Assembly (NCBI RefSeq): GCF_001282115.1
Contig: NZ_LJBR01000164.1
Coordinates: 1 to 39,063 of the forward strand
Origin: Streptomyces sp. NRRL B-24085
GTDB lineage: Bacteria > Actinomycetota > Actinomycetes > Streptomycetales > Streptomycetaceae
Reading direction: 5' to 3'
Length of the DNA: 39,063 nucleotides
Below the pieces are notes generated by a model. It was not told the DNA's origin. It saw only the letters and a list, made by a program, of their open reading frames with translations, and made no database searches. Below, in pieces: positions 1-8,750 of the stretch. Position numbers and translations under genes: made by a program. Positions within the stretch are counted from its first letter, which is position 1, and every line of letters begins with the position of its first letter.

Positions 1-19
1 AGATGTGTATAAAAGACAC
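1..19 (+). other. Probable Nextera/Tn5 mosaic-end adapter remnant
   Basis: The first 19 bases match the Tn5 mosaic end used in Nextera libraries (AGATGTGTATAAGAGACAG) at 17 of 19 positions, with differences at positions 13 and 19. It lies exactly at the sequence edge and is AT-richer than everything around it. It is best read as untrimmed adapter at a contig end. A natural match by chance at the very first base is unlikely. Confidence 0.85.
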
Positions 20-61
20 CCTCTCCCCCGCACGCGTTCCCTGCCCCCGCACCCGCCTGGA

Positions 62-75
62 TCGAATCGGTTCGA
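62..75. promoter_or_regulatory. Possible LacI-type operator upstream of the secreted glycosidase
   Basis: TCGAATCGGTTCGA has inverted arms TCGAA/TTCGA around a central CG, the general layout of LacI-family operators (GAANCGNTTC). It lies 55 bp before the start codon at 131. It does not resemble the tandem units in front of the LacI gene of this window, so the cognate regulator is unknown. Confidence 0.35.
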
Positions 76-130
76 CGGCCATCAAGGCGGGCCGACCCGA
101 ATCCGCAACGCGACGATTGAGGACGTATCC

Positions 131-3100
131 ATGTCATCCGCTGACAGATCCACGCGCCGCCGGGCGCCGGCCGCCATGGCGCTGGCCCTCGGCGCGGGCC
201 TGCTGGCCGCGCCCGCCGTGCCCGCGCACGCGGCGCAGACGCCCGGGCCCGCCGCCCGCTACACCTTCGACCAGGACGACCTCGCCTCCGGAAGGATCAC
301 CGACAGCTCCGGCAACGGCCTGACGGCGAGTCTGGTCAACGGCGCGACGGCCCGGTCCGTGGCCGGCGCGGACGGCGGCAGTGCGCTGTCCCTGCCCGGC
401 GGGGCGCCCACCTCCGACGGCGCCTACGTCCGGCTGCCCCGCGAAGTGGTCGGCGACGCGAGCGACCTGACCGTCTCCGCCCGGGTGAAGTGGAGCGGCG
501 ACCAGTCGTCCTGGCAACGGATCTTCGATCTGGGCACGGACACCACCAGGTACCTCTTCAGCACGCCGTACAACGGCAACGGGCTGTTCCAGACCTCCGT
601 GACCACCGGCGGGGGCGGCGCCGAGGCCCAGGTCCGCGGGTACGCGGCGCTGCCCGCGGACGCGTGGCGCACGGTCACCGTCACCCTCGACTCCTCCGCC
701 GGCCGGCTCACCACCTACCTCGACGGGGTGGCGGTGTCCTCGGCGCCGACCGCCGTCAAGGCCAGGGACCTGCTGGGCGGTTCGGCTACGACGGCCGGCT
801 TCATAGGCAAGTCCTTCTACCCGGACCCGCTGCTCAAGGGCGCCGTCGACGACTTCACCGTGTGGCACGCGGCGCTCAGCGCCGAACAGGTGGCCGGCCT
901 GGTCGGTACCGTGCCGACCGTCCAGGACCTGTCGACGACGTCCTTCGACGTCCGTACGACCGACGGGACCGCCCCGGCCCTCCCGGCCGCCGTCCGCGCC
1001 GCCTTCTCCGACGGCTACGACCGCGACACACCCGTCGTCTGGGACGCCGTGCCGCCCGAGGAGTACGCCCGCCCCGGCACCTTCACGGTGGCCGGGACCG
1101 CGGCCGGACGAGCGGTGCGGGCGACCGTGACCGTGGTCCGCGAGGGCGAGCTCACCGTCGACCTCGGCTCGGACACCGGTGCCTTCCACGGCGGCGCCTC
1201 CGGCACCCTCTACGGCGTGTACGGACCGGACGTCCCCACCAACAACCTCATCGAGGGCATGGGGCTGCGCACGGTCTCCACCAAGGCCCAGGACGGTCCG
1301 CAGCATCCCGGGGCCGACGCGCTGGACGTGGTGGGGCCCCTCGCCGACTCCACCGACGGCGACGTGTACGTCTACATGACCGACATCCACCGCGGCTTCC
1401 CCTACGAGTGGCCGGGCGACACCCCCGCGGAGAAGCTCAGGCTCTACGAGGAGAAGATCGCCAAACAGGTCGACCAAGTCCTGAAGCTCCCGGAGCGGTA
1501 CCAGGACAACGTGGTCTTCGTGCCGTTCAACGAGCCCGAGGGCAACATGTTCGGCACCGGTCAGTGGAGCTACGACAAGGTGAGCTGGCTCAGCGACCCC
1601 GACGACTACTTCGCCGCCTGGGACTCCGCCTACCGGCTCATCAAGGGCAGGATGCCCGGCGCGCGGATCGCCGGCCCCAACACCAGCGTCCTGTACGACC
1701 AGGTGAAGGGCTTCCTCACCCACACCCTGGCCGCCAGGACGCTCCCGGACGTCATCACCTGGCACGAGCTGAGCCACCCGGAGGCGGTCCGCGCGAGCGT
1801 CGCCAAGTACCGGGCGTGGGAGAAGGAGCTGTCCAAGGGCACCGACCACGAGGGCACCCGACTCCCGGTCAACATCAACGAGTACGCCTTCAACTACCAC
1901 ACCTCCGTGCCCGGCCAGATGATCCAGTGGGTCTCCGCGATCGAGGAGTCCAAGGTGGACGCCGACATCGCCTACTGGAACATCGACGGCAACCTCTCCG
2001 ACTCCGCGGTGCAGTCCAACCGGGGCAACGGCCAGTGGTGGCTGCTGAACGCGTACGCCTCGATGAGCGGCCACACCGTGACGGTGACCCCGCCGTTCCC
2101 CGGCCAGAACTACACGATGCAGGGCGTGGCCACGCTGGACGAGAAGAGGAAGCAGGCCCGGCTGATCTTCGGCGGCTCCACCGGCAAGGGGCACATCACC
2201 TTCTCCGGCGTCCAGAAGAAGCTCTTCGGCAAGAACGTGCACGCCTGGGTGCGGGAGATCGAGTGGAGCGGCCAGGTCGGCGACAACTCCGGCCCGAAGC
2301 TGCTCACCGAGACGAACCTGAAGGTCGCCGACGACGGCACGGTCACCGTCGACTTCGGTGACGGCACGCTGCCGAAGCTGAAGGAGTCCTCGGCGTACGA
2401 TATCGTCCTCACCCCGGCCGGGAAGACGACGGCGAACACCCAGTCCCCGTCGGTCCGTTGGCAGGGCTCCTACGAGGCGGAGGACGCCGCCCACACCGGG
2501 TCCGGCTACTCGAGGAACGGCCCGGAGGGCTCCACCTCCGACGTGTCGAAGTTCTACACCTCCGGCGGCTACGACGTGGGCGGGCTGCGCACCGGCTCGG
2601 ACGTCACGCTCGACTTCACCGTGGACGTGCCCGAGGACGGCACCTACGACCTGAGCGTCTTCGCCAACTCCCTCAACACCTTCGACAAGGTGAGGGAACA
2701 GGGCCCCACGAACGTCTTCCTGCGGGTGGACGGCCGGGCCGACAGCGAAGAGCAGCTGTACCTCCCGCTCGGCTACAAGTGGGTGGTGTGGGACCACAGC
2801 GACACCAAGGTGAAGCTCACCAAGGGCAGGCACACCCTGACCCTCGCCGCCAAGAGCCTGGACGGCAAGCGCGTGACGAAGGGGGACGCCATCGTCGACC
2901 GCCTCACCCTGTCCCTGCCGAGCCCCACGGCCGGCACCCGGGTGTACGAGGGCGAGCTGGCCTGGCCGGGCGGCGGGGCACGGCCCGTCTACGACCTCCC
3001 GGGCTCGGGCTCGGGCTCAGGCGCGGTCCGGCTCGCCAAGGACCAGACGGCGACCTTCTGGGTGTACTCCCCCGCCGACCGCGAGGCGACCCTCGCCGTC

Positions 3101-3784
3101 GACACCCTCGGCGGCACCGGCGCCCGGCTCTCCGTCAACGGACACGACGTCCTGCGGCTGGCGAAGAACCGGAGCAGCGTCGCCGTCTCCCTCTCAGGCG
3201 GCGTCAACAAGGTGACGGTGACGGGCGGTTCGTCCGTCACCCTCGTCGACCGCCTCACGGTCACGCCGAGCGAGGGCGCCCTGAAGACCCGGACGTACGA
3301 GGCCCAGGACGCCGTGCTCGCGGGCTCGGCCACGCTCACCCCGCTCTCCCTGGCCACCGACGGCACGGCGATCACGGGTATCGGCGGCGACCCGGGCAAC
3401 GGCAACACGGCCACGTTCGATGTCACGGCCGACCGGGCCGGCCTGTACGCGCTGCGGATCCGCTACTCCAACCCGGAGCAGTCGGAGGCCACCCACTACA
3501 ACCCGGACCCGCTGGCCCGGCACGCCGACATCACCGTGAACGGCGGGGAGCCGCGCCGGGTCGGCTTCCCGCACAGCTTCCACGAGAACAATTTCTGGGA
3601 GCTGACCGTCCCCGTCACCCTGAAGAAGGGGCGGAACACGATCGGCTTCCGCTCCGAGGAGCTGCCGAACTTCGACGGCACGACCTACGCCTCGGACACC
3701 TTCCCCGGGGTGCTGCTCCGCTCCCGGTACGCGCCGCTGATCGACCGGATCGCCGTGGCGCCGTACGCGCGTGAGGTGAGGTGA
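131..3784 (+). CDS. Large secreted clan-A (GH39-like) glycoside hydrolase with LamG and CBM35-like modules
   Basis: The product is 1217 aa. ATG at 131 is chosen because GAGGA precedes it and a signal peptide follows (arginines at 9-11, hydrophobic core, AHA cleavage near 34). Modules in order: LamG/concanavalin-like (about 38-260), an Ig-like domain (262-337), a TIM-barrel catalytic region (about 340-655) and its beta-sandwich, then three CBM6/35-like beta-sandwich modules; the first and third begin YEAED and YEAQD, and the middle one (about 936-1046) is a shorter variant beginning YEGE. Asn467-Glu468 in FNEPEGN fits the acid/base and Glu584 in NINEYAF fits the nucleophile of clan GH-A. Family GH39 includes 3-O-alpha-galactosyl-alpha-L-arabinofuranosidases acting on arabinogalactan, which would suit the nearby GH36 and GH42 enzymes. 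The exact family and substrate are inferred; another clan-A family is possible. The reading frame stays open upstream to position 5, but those codons lie in adapter and leader. Confidence 0.8.
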   Translation: MSSADRSTRRRAPAAMALALGAGLLAAPAVPAHAAQTPGPAARYTFDQDDLASGRITDSSGNGLTASLVNGATARSVAGADGGSALSLPGGAPTSDGAYVRLPREVVGDASDLTVSARVKWSGDQSSWQRIFDLGTDTTRYLFSTPYNGNGLFQTSVTTGGGGAEAQVRGYAALPADAWRTVTVTLDSSAGRLTTYLDGVAVSSAPTAVKARDLLGGSATTAGFIGKSFYPDPLLKGAVDDFTVWHAALSAEQVAGLVGTVPTVQDLSTTSFDVRTTDGTAPALPAAVRAAFSDGYDRDTPVVWDAVPPEEYARPGTFTVAGTAAGRAVRATVTVVREGELTVDLGSDTGAFHGGASGTLYGVYGPDVPTNNLIEGMGLRTVSTKAQDGPQHPGADALDVVGPLADSTDGDVYVYMTDIHRGFPYEWPGDTPAEKLRLYEEKIAKQVDQVLKLPERYQDNVVFVPFNEPEGNMFGTGQWSYDKVSWLSDPDDYFAAWDSAYRLIKGRMPGARIAGPNTSVLYDQVKGFLTHTLAARTLPDVITWHELSHPEAVRASVAKYRAWEKELSKGTDHEGTRLPVNINEYAFNYHTSVPGQMIQWVSAIEESKVDADIAYWNIDGNLSDSAVQSNRGNGQWWLLNAYASMSGHTVTVTPPFPGQNYTMQGVATLDEKRKQARLIFGGSTGKGHITFSGVQKKLFGKNVHAWVREIEWSGQVGDNSGPKLLTETNLKVADDGTVTVDFGDGTLPKLKESSAYDIVLTPAGKTTANTQSPSVRWQGSYEAEDAAHTGSGYSRNGPEGSTSDVSKFYTSGGYDVGGLRTGSDVTLDFTVDVPEDGTYDLSVFANSLNTFDKVREQGPTNVFLRVDGRADSEEQLYLPLGYKWVVWDHSDTKVKLTKGRHTLTLAAKSLDGKRVTKGDAIVDRLTLSLPSPTAGTRVYEGELAWPGGGARPVYDLPGSGSGSGAVRLAKDQTATFWVYSPADREATLAVDTLGGTGARLSVNGHDVLRLAKNRSSVAVSLSGGVNKVTVTGGSSVTLVDRLTVTPSEGALKTRTYEAQDAVLAGSATLTPLSLATDGTAITGIGGDPGNGNTATFDVTADRAGLYALRIRYSNPEQSEATHYNPDPLARHADITVNGGEPRRVGFPHSFHENNFWELTVPVTLKKGRNTIGFRSEELPNFDGTTYASDTFPGVLLRSRYAPLIDRIAVAPYAREVR

Positions 3785-3792
3785 GGTGAGCG

Positions 3793-3824
3793 GTGCCGGC
3801 GGCGCCCCTGGGCGCCGCCGGCAC
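3793..3824. terminator. Bidirectional hairpin terminator
   Basis: A perfect 15-bp inverted repeat (arm GTGCCGGCGGCGCCC) with a minimal loop lies between two convergent stop codons, 8 bp from one and 12 bp from the other. It probably ends both the secreted glycosidase transcript and the long ABC/glycosidase operon on the minus strand. There is no U-tract, as is common in Streptomyces. Confidence 0.75.
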
Positions 3825-3836
3825 GCGGTCCGAGGT

Positions 3837-5642
3837 TCAGCCGGCCGGAACGAGCCGCCAGTCCTGCGAGCCGTCGGCGACGGCGTTCCGGAGGGTCAGC
3901 GGTGCTCCCGCGGACGCTCCGGTCAGATACACGTCCGTGTTCCTGACCGCCTGGAACCGGTAGTAACCGTCGGCCGTCCCGACGAGGTTCCAGCTTCCCG
4001 TCGGGCTGTTGTCGACCCACTGGCCGATCCGCTGCCCGACGGTGGCGTTCCCCGTCCAGATCGCCGCCGCGCGGCCGCCCGCCTTGTTGAGCAGGGTCGT
4101 GCCGCCGTTCGGCTCGGTCACCACGTGCCAGTACTGGGTGTCCTTGTTCGCCGTCGCGCCCGCGTTCTCCAGGACGACGTCGGGCACGTCCCCGTTGCCG
4201 AGGTTGGCGTCGTTGGTCTTGCCGCCGGTGCCGATCACCTGGCCGGTCTTCCTGTTCACCAGGCGGTAGTAAGCGCCCTGTGTGCGGCCCAGGTCGACCT
4301 CGGCGTAGGCGATCGTCGAGGTGTCCTGGTTGTTGAGGATCGCGACACGGCCGGTGCCGGCGACGTACTGGAGGTTGCGGCTGTAGCCGGCCCGTGAGGT
4401 GGTCTGGTACTCCTTCCACACGCCGGTGCTGCTTCCGCCGTCGTTGACCCAGACGTTGCCGCTGCCTGCCGCGTTGTACACCAGGCGCCCGTCGGGAAGC
4501 CGGATGATCACGGGGCTGCCGCCGGTCGCGAGCGGGTGCGAACCGGTGTCGACGGGCAGGGCGGTGACCGCCCCCGAGGTGCCGGCGCGGAACCTCAGCG
4601 GGTCGGCGGCGAGCGCGTACCGGACGTTCGCCCCGCCGCCCCAGTACTCGTACGTCAGCAGCCACTTGCCGTCCGTGGTGGGCACCACGTTGGTCATGCC
4701 CGGCCGGCCGCCCCCGATCTCCGTCTTGCCGCCGCCCATGTCGTCGGTCAGTCCCGCGACGTCGACGACGGGTGAACTCCACCCCGCGCTACGGCCGTCC
4801 CAGGTCCGGTGGGCGAGGATCTGGCCGTGCGAGTCGGTGGCGGTGGCGTTCGCGGGGTCCGGTATCGGGGCTCCGGTGACCGGGTCGATGCCGAGGTAGT
4901 CGTTCTCGTCGGAGTAGTAGCAGACGAGCCGGCCCTGATGGACCATCAGGTACGGCTCCCAGACGGGATCCACCTGCTGGTACGTGTTGGCGGCCGCGAT
5001 GTTCCGGCCGACGGCGCCCGCGCTGCCGCCCTGCCAGCCGCCGGTGGCGACGACGTTGAGGACCTTCCACGTCCTGCCCTCGTCGGTGCTGGAGTACAGG
5101 GCGATGGCCAGGTTCTTGCGGTCGCCGTCGTTGGTGGGCGTCCAGTCCGGGTCGGCGGCCTTGTGCTCCTTGTAGTAGTGGTCGTCGCCCGACACGACAC
5201 TCGCCAGCAGCAGGGTGCCGGCCCGCAGGTTTCCGACGGTCTGCGGGAGCGTGTAGAGGTACGGGTTGGTCCAGTTGCTTGTGTACTTGGCGTACTTGGG
5301 GTCGGTGGACAGGTAGGCGGGGGCCTTCACCTCCGAAAGCGGCTGCCAGGACGTGCCGCGGTCGTCGCTCTTGTAGACCGGCAGGGTCTCTCCGTCGGCG
5401 CTGCCCGTCCGCGGTACGACGGTCGCCTTCTCGAAGGACGCGACCAGGCGCCCGCTCGGCAACTGCGCCGACTTGGGGTAGACGGCGCAGTTGCCCCGCC
5501 CCTTCAGGCAGGGTTCGCTGCCGAGCTGGTAGAGGATTCCTCCGGTCGGGTTGTACGCGTGCGCGCTGCTCAGGGGGATCGCCGCCAGCGCGGTTGCCGC
5601 GGCGAAGGTGCCCAGTGTCCGTCCCAGCCGTCTTCTCTGCAT
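3837..5642 (-). CDS. Secreted sialidase-fold (BNR) glycoside hydrolase-like protein with ricin-type lectin domain
   Basis: The product is 601 aa. The ATG at 5642 has AAGGAG upstream and begins a clear signal peptide (MQRRR, hydrophobic core, cleavage after SSAHA at residue 29). The N-terminal 430 residues have the six-bladed propeller look of BNR/Asp-box proteins (SDDRGTSW, SSTDEGRTW). The last 145 residues form a ricin B/CBM13-like trefoil with QYW, SWNL and QDW motifs. Exo-arabinanases of family GH93 share this fold and lectin tail, so arabinan or arabinogalactan side chains are a possible substrate; this is inferred. It is the last gene of the operon that starts with the binding protein, 32 bp after the GH42 gene and just before the terminator at 3793-3824. 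Confidence 0.75.
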   Translation of the reverse strand: MQRRRLGRTLGTFAAATALAAIPLSSAHAYNPTGGILYQLGSEPCLKGRGNCAVYPKSAQLPSGRLVASFEKATVVPRTGSADGETLPVYKSDDRGTSWQPLSEVKAPAYLSTDPKYAKYTSNWTNPYLYTLPQTVGNLRAGTLLLASVVSGDDHYYKEHKAADPDWTPTNDGDRKNLAIALYSSTDEGRTWKVLNVVATGGWQGGSAGAVGRNIAAANTYQQVDPVWEPYLMVHQGRLVCYYSDENDYLGIDPVTGAPIPDPANATATDSHGQILAHRTWDGRSAGWSSPVVDVAGLTDDMGGGKTEIGGGRPGMTNVVPTTDGKWLLTYEYWGGGANVRYALAADPLRFRAGTSGAVTALPVDTGSHPLATGGSPVIIRLPDGRLVYNAAGSGNVWVNDGGSSTGVWKEYQTTSRAGYSRNLQYVAGTGRVAILNNQDTSTIAYAEVDLGRTQGAYYRLVNRKTGQVIGTGGKTNDANLGNGDVPDVVLENAGATANKDTQYWHVVTEPNGGTTLLNKAGGRAAAIWTGNATVGQRIGQWVDNSPTGSWNLVGTADGYYRFQAVRNTDVYLTGASAGAPLTLRNAVADGSQDWRLVPAG

Positions 5643-5674
5643 TGCCTCTCCTTCGAGGGTGACCGCGGTGGTGC

Positions 5675-7798
5675 TCAGTCGTCCGCGGTGACGAGCACGC
5701 GTACGTCCCAGGCGCCGAGCTCCAGTTGGGCGCCTGCGGGGACCGGGGCGTCGTTCAGGACGTCGGTCAGATCCACGGGAGCGACGACACGGGCCGGCTC
5801 CCAGCTCCAGTTGTGGACGATGTGCAGGCGGCGCCCGTCGGACGCGGTGCCGGTCGTCGCGGTGACCGTGTCCGGGAGGTCCTGCCAGCCGTGGCGGGCG
5901 ACCGGCGCCAGCCACTGCGCGAGAGCCCGTGCGAGGGCGCGGTCCGGGACCGTCCCGACACAGGTGACGCGGCCCTCGCCGTGCCGACGGGTGGTGATCG
6001 CGGGCCACTTCCCGAAGTGCGGGTGCCGGTAGCCGGCGAGCACCTCGGCGTCGGTGACGGTCAGCGTGTCGGCCCAGCGGGTCGCCGCCGCGTCCTCCGG
6101 CAGCCTCAGAGGGCCCGTTGAGTGCACGGGGACGGTGTGAGCGAGATTGCTGAACTCGTCGTACGACACCCCCGCGGCCTCGGTGAGGCGGGCGGGTGCC
6201 TTCTCGTGCCGGGCGCGGGCCTCGTGGTCGGCGTATCCGGTGCGGGGGCCGAGGACGAGGTGGCCGCCGGCGTGGGCGTAGGCGGCGAGCCGGTCGAGGG
6301 TCGCGTCGTCGGCGATGTACAGCGCGGGGACGACCAGTACCGGGTGGCGGCGGGCGCACTCCTGCGGGGTCACACCCTCCAGCAGGTGCCGGGCGTGCAG
6401 GATCCGCACCTGGCGGCCGGACTCGAAGGCGCCCCGGTAGAAGGGGTCGAAGATGCGGTGGTAGGCGGCGGGGTCGGGGGTGCCGTCGGGCTTCGCGAGC
6501 GGCGGGTGCTTCTGCATGAGCCACTTGCTGGGCGTGGAGCAGACCATCGTGATGTCGGCGTCCGGTTCGAGCCCGGCGACGAGGGGACCGGCCTTCGCGA
6601 ACTCGGCGCCCAGGCGGGCGATCTCGGCGTAGGTGCGCCCGGGCCGGCCGCTGTGCGGCAGGACTCCGCCCCAGTAGGTCTCGGCGCCGAAGCGCAGGGT
6701 CTGCCACTGCCAGTACTCGATCATCCGGGCGCCCCGGGCCACGTGCGCCCAGGCGGCCTGGCGCCACTGGCCGTCGTAGCCGGGCCGGTTGTCCCAGGCG
6801 AAGCCGATGGAGTTCGCGTTGGTCTCGGTGACGAGGAAGGCCTCCTGGCGGGAGGAGAACATCCAGTCGGCGGTCTGGTACATCGACCAGACACCGGTGG
6901 TCTTCCAGGTCTGTTCGTGCGCGTCGGGGGTGGGGTCGGGCAGCAGGAGGCCGTCCTGCATGTCGTAGTAGGGGTTGCCGGAGGCGATGTCGAGCCGGGC
7001 GGACAGCTCGTCGTCCGCGACTCCCTGGCGGGTGTAGGAGATGCAGGTGGTGACGAAGTGCTCGGGGGCCGCGTACTCGCGGACGATGTCCGCCTGCCAC
7101 CCGATGAACTCGGTGACCTGCCGGGCCTGGAACTCCCGCCAGGCGACGTCGTACTGGGGCTGTTCGTTGCCGTCCGGGGTCCACAGGTCGGACCAGTCGG
7201 AGAGCCGGTGGGACCAGTAGACCAGCCCCCACTCGCGGTTGAGGGTCTCGACGTCGCCGTAGGTGGCGCGCAGGTGGTTCACGAACCGCTGGAAGACTCC
7301 GTGGTTGTGGAGGAGGTGCAGGCCCGGTTCGTTGTCGACCTGCCAGCCGATGACCGCGGGGTGGTCGGCGTAGCGGGCGACGATCTTCCGGATGATCCGC
7401 TCGGCGTGGAAGCGGAAGGCGGGGTGGGTGAAGTCCACTTCCTGCCGGGCGCCCCAGCCGATGCGCTCGCCGGTGCGCCGCTCGCCGGTGATCTCCGGGT
7501 ACTGGCGGGCCAGCCACGGCGGCACCGCGTAGGTCGGGGTGCCGAGGATGACGGAGATGCCGCGCTCGTGGGCGCCGTCGAGGACCGGCCGGAGCCAGTC
7601 GAGGTCGAAACGGCCGTTCTCGGGCTCCCAGGTCGACCAGACCGACTCGCCGACGCGGATCACGGTGAAGTGCGCCTCCGCCATGAGGTCGAGGTCGGTC
7701 TTCAGCCGTTCGTCGGGCCGCAGGCCGGGGTCGTACGCGGGCGTGTACTCGTGGTAGTACGCGGCACCGAACAGGACGTGGGCGGGCAGGACCGCCAT
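5675..7798 (-). CDS. GH42 beta-galactosidase
   Basis: The 707-aa product has no signal peptide and so acts in the cytoplasm on imported oligosaccharides. The start at 7798 is preceded by GGAGG. The N-terminal FGAAYYHEY segment and the barrel match GH42 beta-galactosidases. VDNEPG holds the acid/base Glu157 and FLVTETNANS the nucleophile Glu325. A trimerisation-type A4 domain follows (about 400-620), then a short C-terminal beta domain. The length is typical (about 680-710 aa). It lies 28 bp after the permease stop, inside the sugar ABC operon, so the imported substrate probably carries terminal beta-galactosyl units. Whether it prefers beta-1,3, 1,4 or 1,6 linkages cannot be told. Confidence 0.92.
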   Translation of the reverse strand: MAVLPAHVLFGAAYYHEYTPAYDPGLRPDERLKTDLDLMAEAHFTVIRVGESVWSTWEPENGRFDLDWLRPVLDGAHERGISVILGTPTYAVPPWLARQYPEITGERRTGERIGWGARQEVDFTHPAFRFHAERIIRKIVARYADHPAVIGWQVDNEPGLHLLHNHGVFQRFVNHLRATYGDVETLNREWGLVYWSHRLSDWSDLWTPDGNEQPQYDVAWREFQARQVTEFIGWQADIVREYAAPEHFVTTCISYTRQGVADDELSARLDIASGNPYYDMQDGLLLPDPTPDAHEQTWKTTGVWSMYQTADWMFSSRQEAFLVTETNANSIGFAWDNRPGYDGQWRQAAWAHVARGARMIEYWQWQTLRFGAETYWGGVLPHSGRPGRTYAEIARLGAEFAKAGPLVAGLEPDADITMVCSTPSKWLMQKHPPLAKPDGTPDPAAYHRIFDPFYRGAFESGRQVRILHARHLLEGVTPQECARRHPVLVVPALYIADDATLDRLAAYAHAGGHLVLGPRTGYADHEARARHEKAPARLTEAAGVSYDEFSNLAHTVPVHSTGPLRLPEDAAATRWADTLTVTDAEVLAGYRHPHFGKWPAITTRRHGEGRVTCVGTVPDRALARALAQWLAPVARHGWQDLPDTVTATTGTASDGRRLHIVHNWSWEPARVVAPVDLTDVLNDAPVPAGAQLELGAWDVRVLVTADD

Positions 7799-7826
7799 CG
7801 GTGAACCTCCGGGATCGAGGGGGGAG

Positions 7827-8750
7827 TTACTGCTTGACGCTGCCGGCGGCCAGGCCGCTCTGCCAGTAGCGCTGGAGTACGAGGAAGGCGATGACGAGCG
7901 GCACGATCGAGAGCAGGGAGCCGGTCACGACCAGCGGGAGCATGTCGCTGCTGGCTCCGGCTCCGCCGTTCTGCGCCTGGGCGGCCCAGGACGAGAGGCC
8001 GACCGTGATGGGGTACAGGTTCGGGTCGTTCAGCATGATCAGCGGCAGGAAGTAGTTGTTCCAGGTCGCCACGAGCGTGAAGAGCAGGACGGTCACCAGG
8101 CCGGGCGCCAGCAGTCTGAGGGCGATCCGGAAGAAGATCCGGGCCTCCCCCGCGCCGTCGATGCGGGCGGCCTCCAGGAGGCTGTCCGGCACGGCGTCGG
8201 CCGCGTACACCCGCATCAGGTACAGGCCGAAGGGGTTGACTAGCGACGGCAGGATGACCGCCCAAGGCGTGTTGACCAGGCCGGCCTTGGCGAACAGCAG
8301 GTAGGTCGGGATCGCCAGGGCGGTCGCCGGGACCATGATGGCGCCGAGGACGAGGTTGAAGGCGAACCGGTCGCCGCGGAAGCGGAACTTGGCGAAGCCG
8401 TACCCGGCGGCCGCCGCGAGCAGGGCGGCGCCGAGCGCGCTGACGACGGCGTACAGGACGGTGTTGAGCAGCCAGTGCACGAAGACGCCGTCGTCCTGGG
8501 TGAAGGTCGCCTGGATGTTCGTCAGGAGCTGCGGGGCGTGCGAGAACCACAGGCCGAAGCTGTCGAACAGGTCCTGGGTGCTCTTGGTCGAGGCGATCAG
8601 CAGCCAGCACAGCGGGAGGAGGAAGTAGGCGAGGGCCGCGAGCATGGCGATCGTCAGCGGGGTGCTGCGGCGCCGGGCGGCGGGCCGGTGGCGTACGGGT
8701 GCGGCCGGGGTCTGCGCGGTCACCGGTGGCGGCCGCAGGGTGGTCGTCAT
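7827..8750 (-). CDS. Sugar ABC transporter permease (MalG type)
   Basis: The 307-aa inner-membrane permease has about six membrane segments. The ABC-docking EAA loop reads EAARIDGAGEARIFFRIALR. A proline- and arginine-rich N-terminus precedes the first membrane helix, usual for actinobacterial MalG-type subunits. The ATG at 8750 overlaps the stop of the upstream permease by 4 nt (ATGA), so the two are translationally coupled. It forms the channel together with the MalF-type partner. No ATPase gene lies in the cluster; Streptomyces sugar importers of this class usually share MsiK, encoded elsewhere. Confidence 0.93.
   Translation of the reverse strand: MTTTLRPPPVTAQTPAAPVRHRPAARRRSTPLTIAMLAALAYFLLPLCWLLIASTKSTQDLFDSFGLWFSHAPQLLTNIQATFTQDDGVFVHWLLNTVLYAVVSALGAALLAAAAGYGFAKFRFRGDRFAFNLVLGAIMVPATALAIPTYLLFAKAGLVNTPWAVILPSLVNPFGLYLMRVYAADAVPDSLLEAARIDGAGEARIFFRIALRLLAPGLVTVLLFTLVATWNNYFLPLIMLNDPNLYPITVGLSSWAAQAQNGGAGASSDMLPLVVTGSLLSIVPLVIAFLVLQRYWQSGLAAGSVKQ

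Noticed and set aside
5..130. N-terminal extension of the first glycosidase to position 5
   Set aside because: The added residues would be coded by adapter-like sequence and would bury the signal peptide. ATG 131 has a proper ribosome binding site.
134..2833. 899-codon minus-strand open frame opposite the secreted glycosidase
   Set aside because: The plus-strand gene has a ribosome binding site, signal peptide, domains and catalytic residues; the antisense frame has none.
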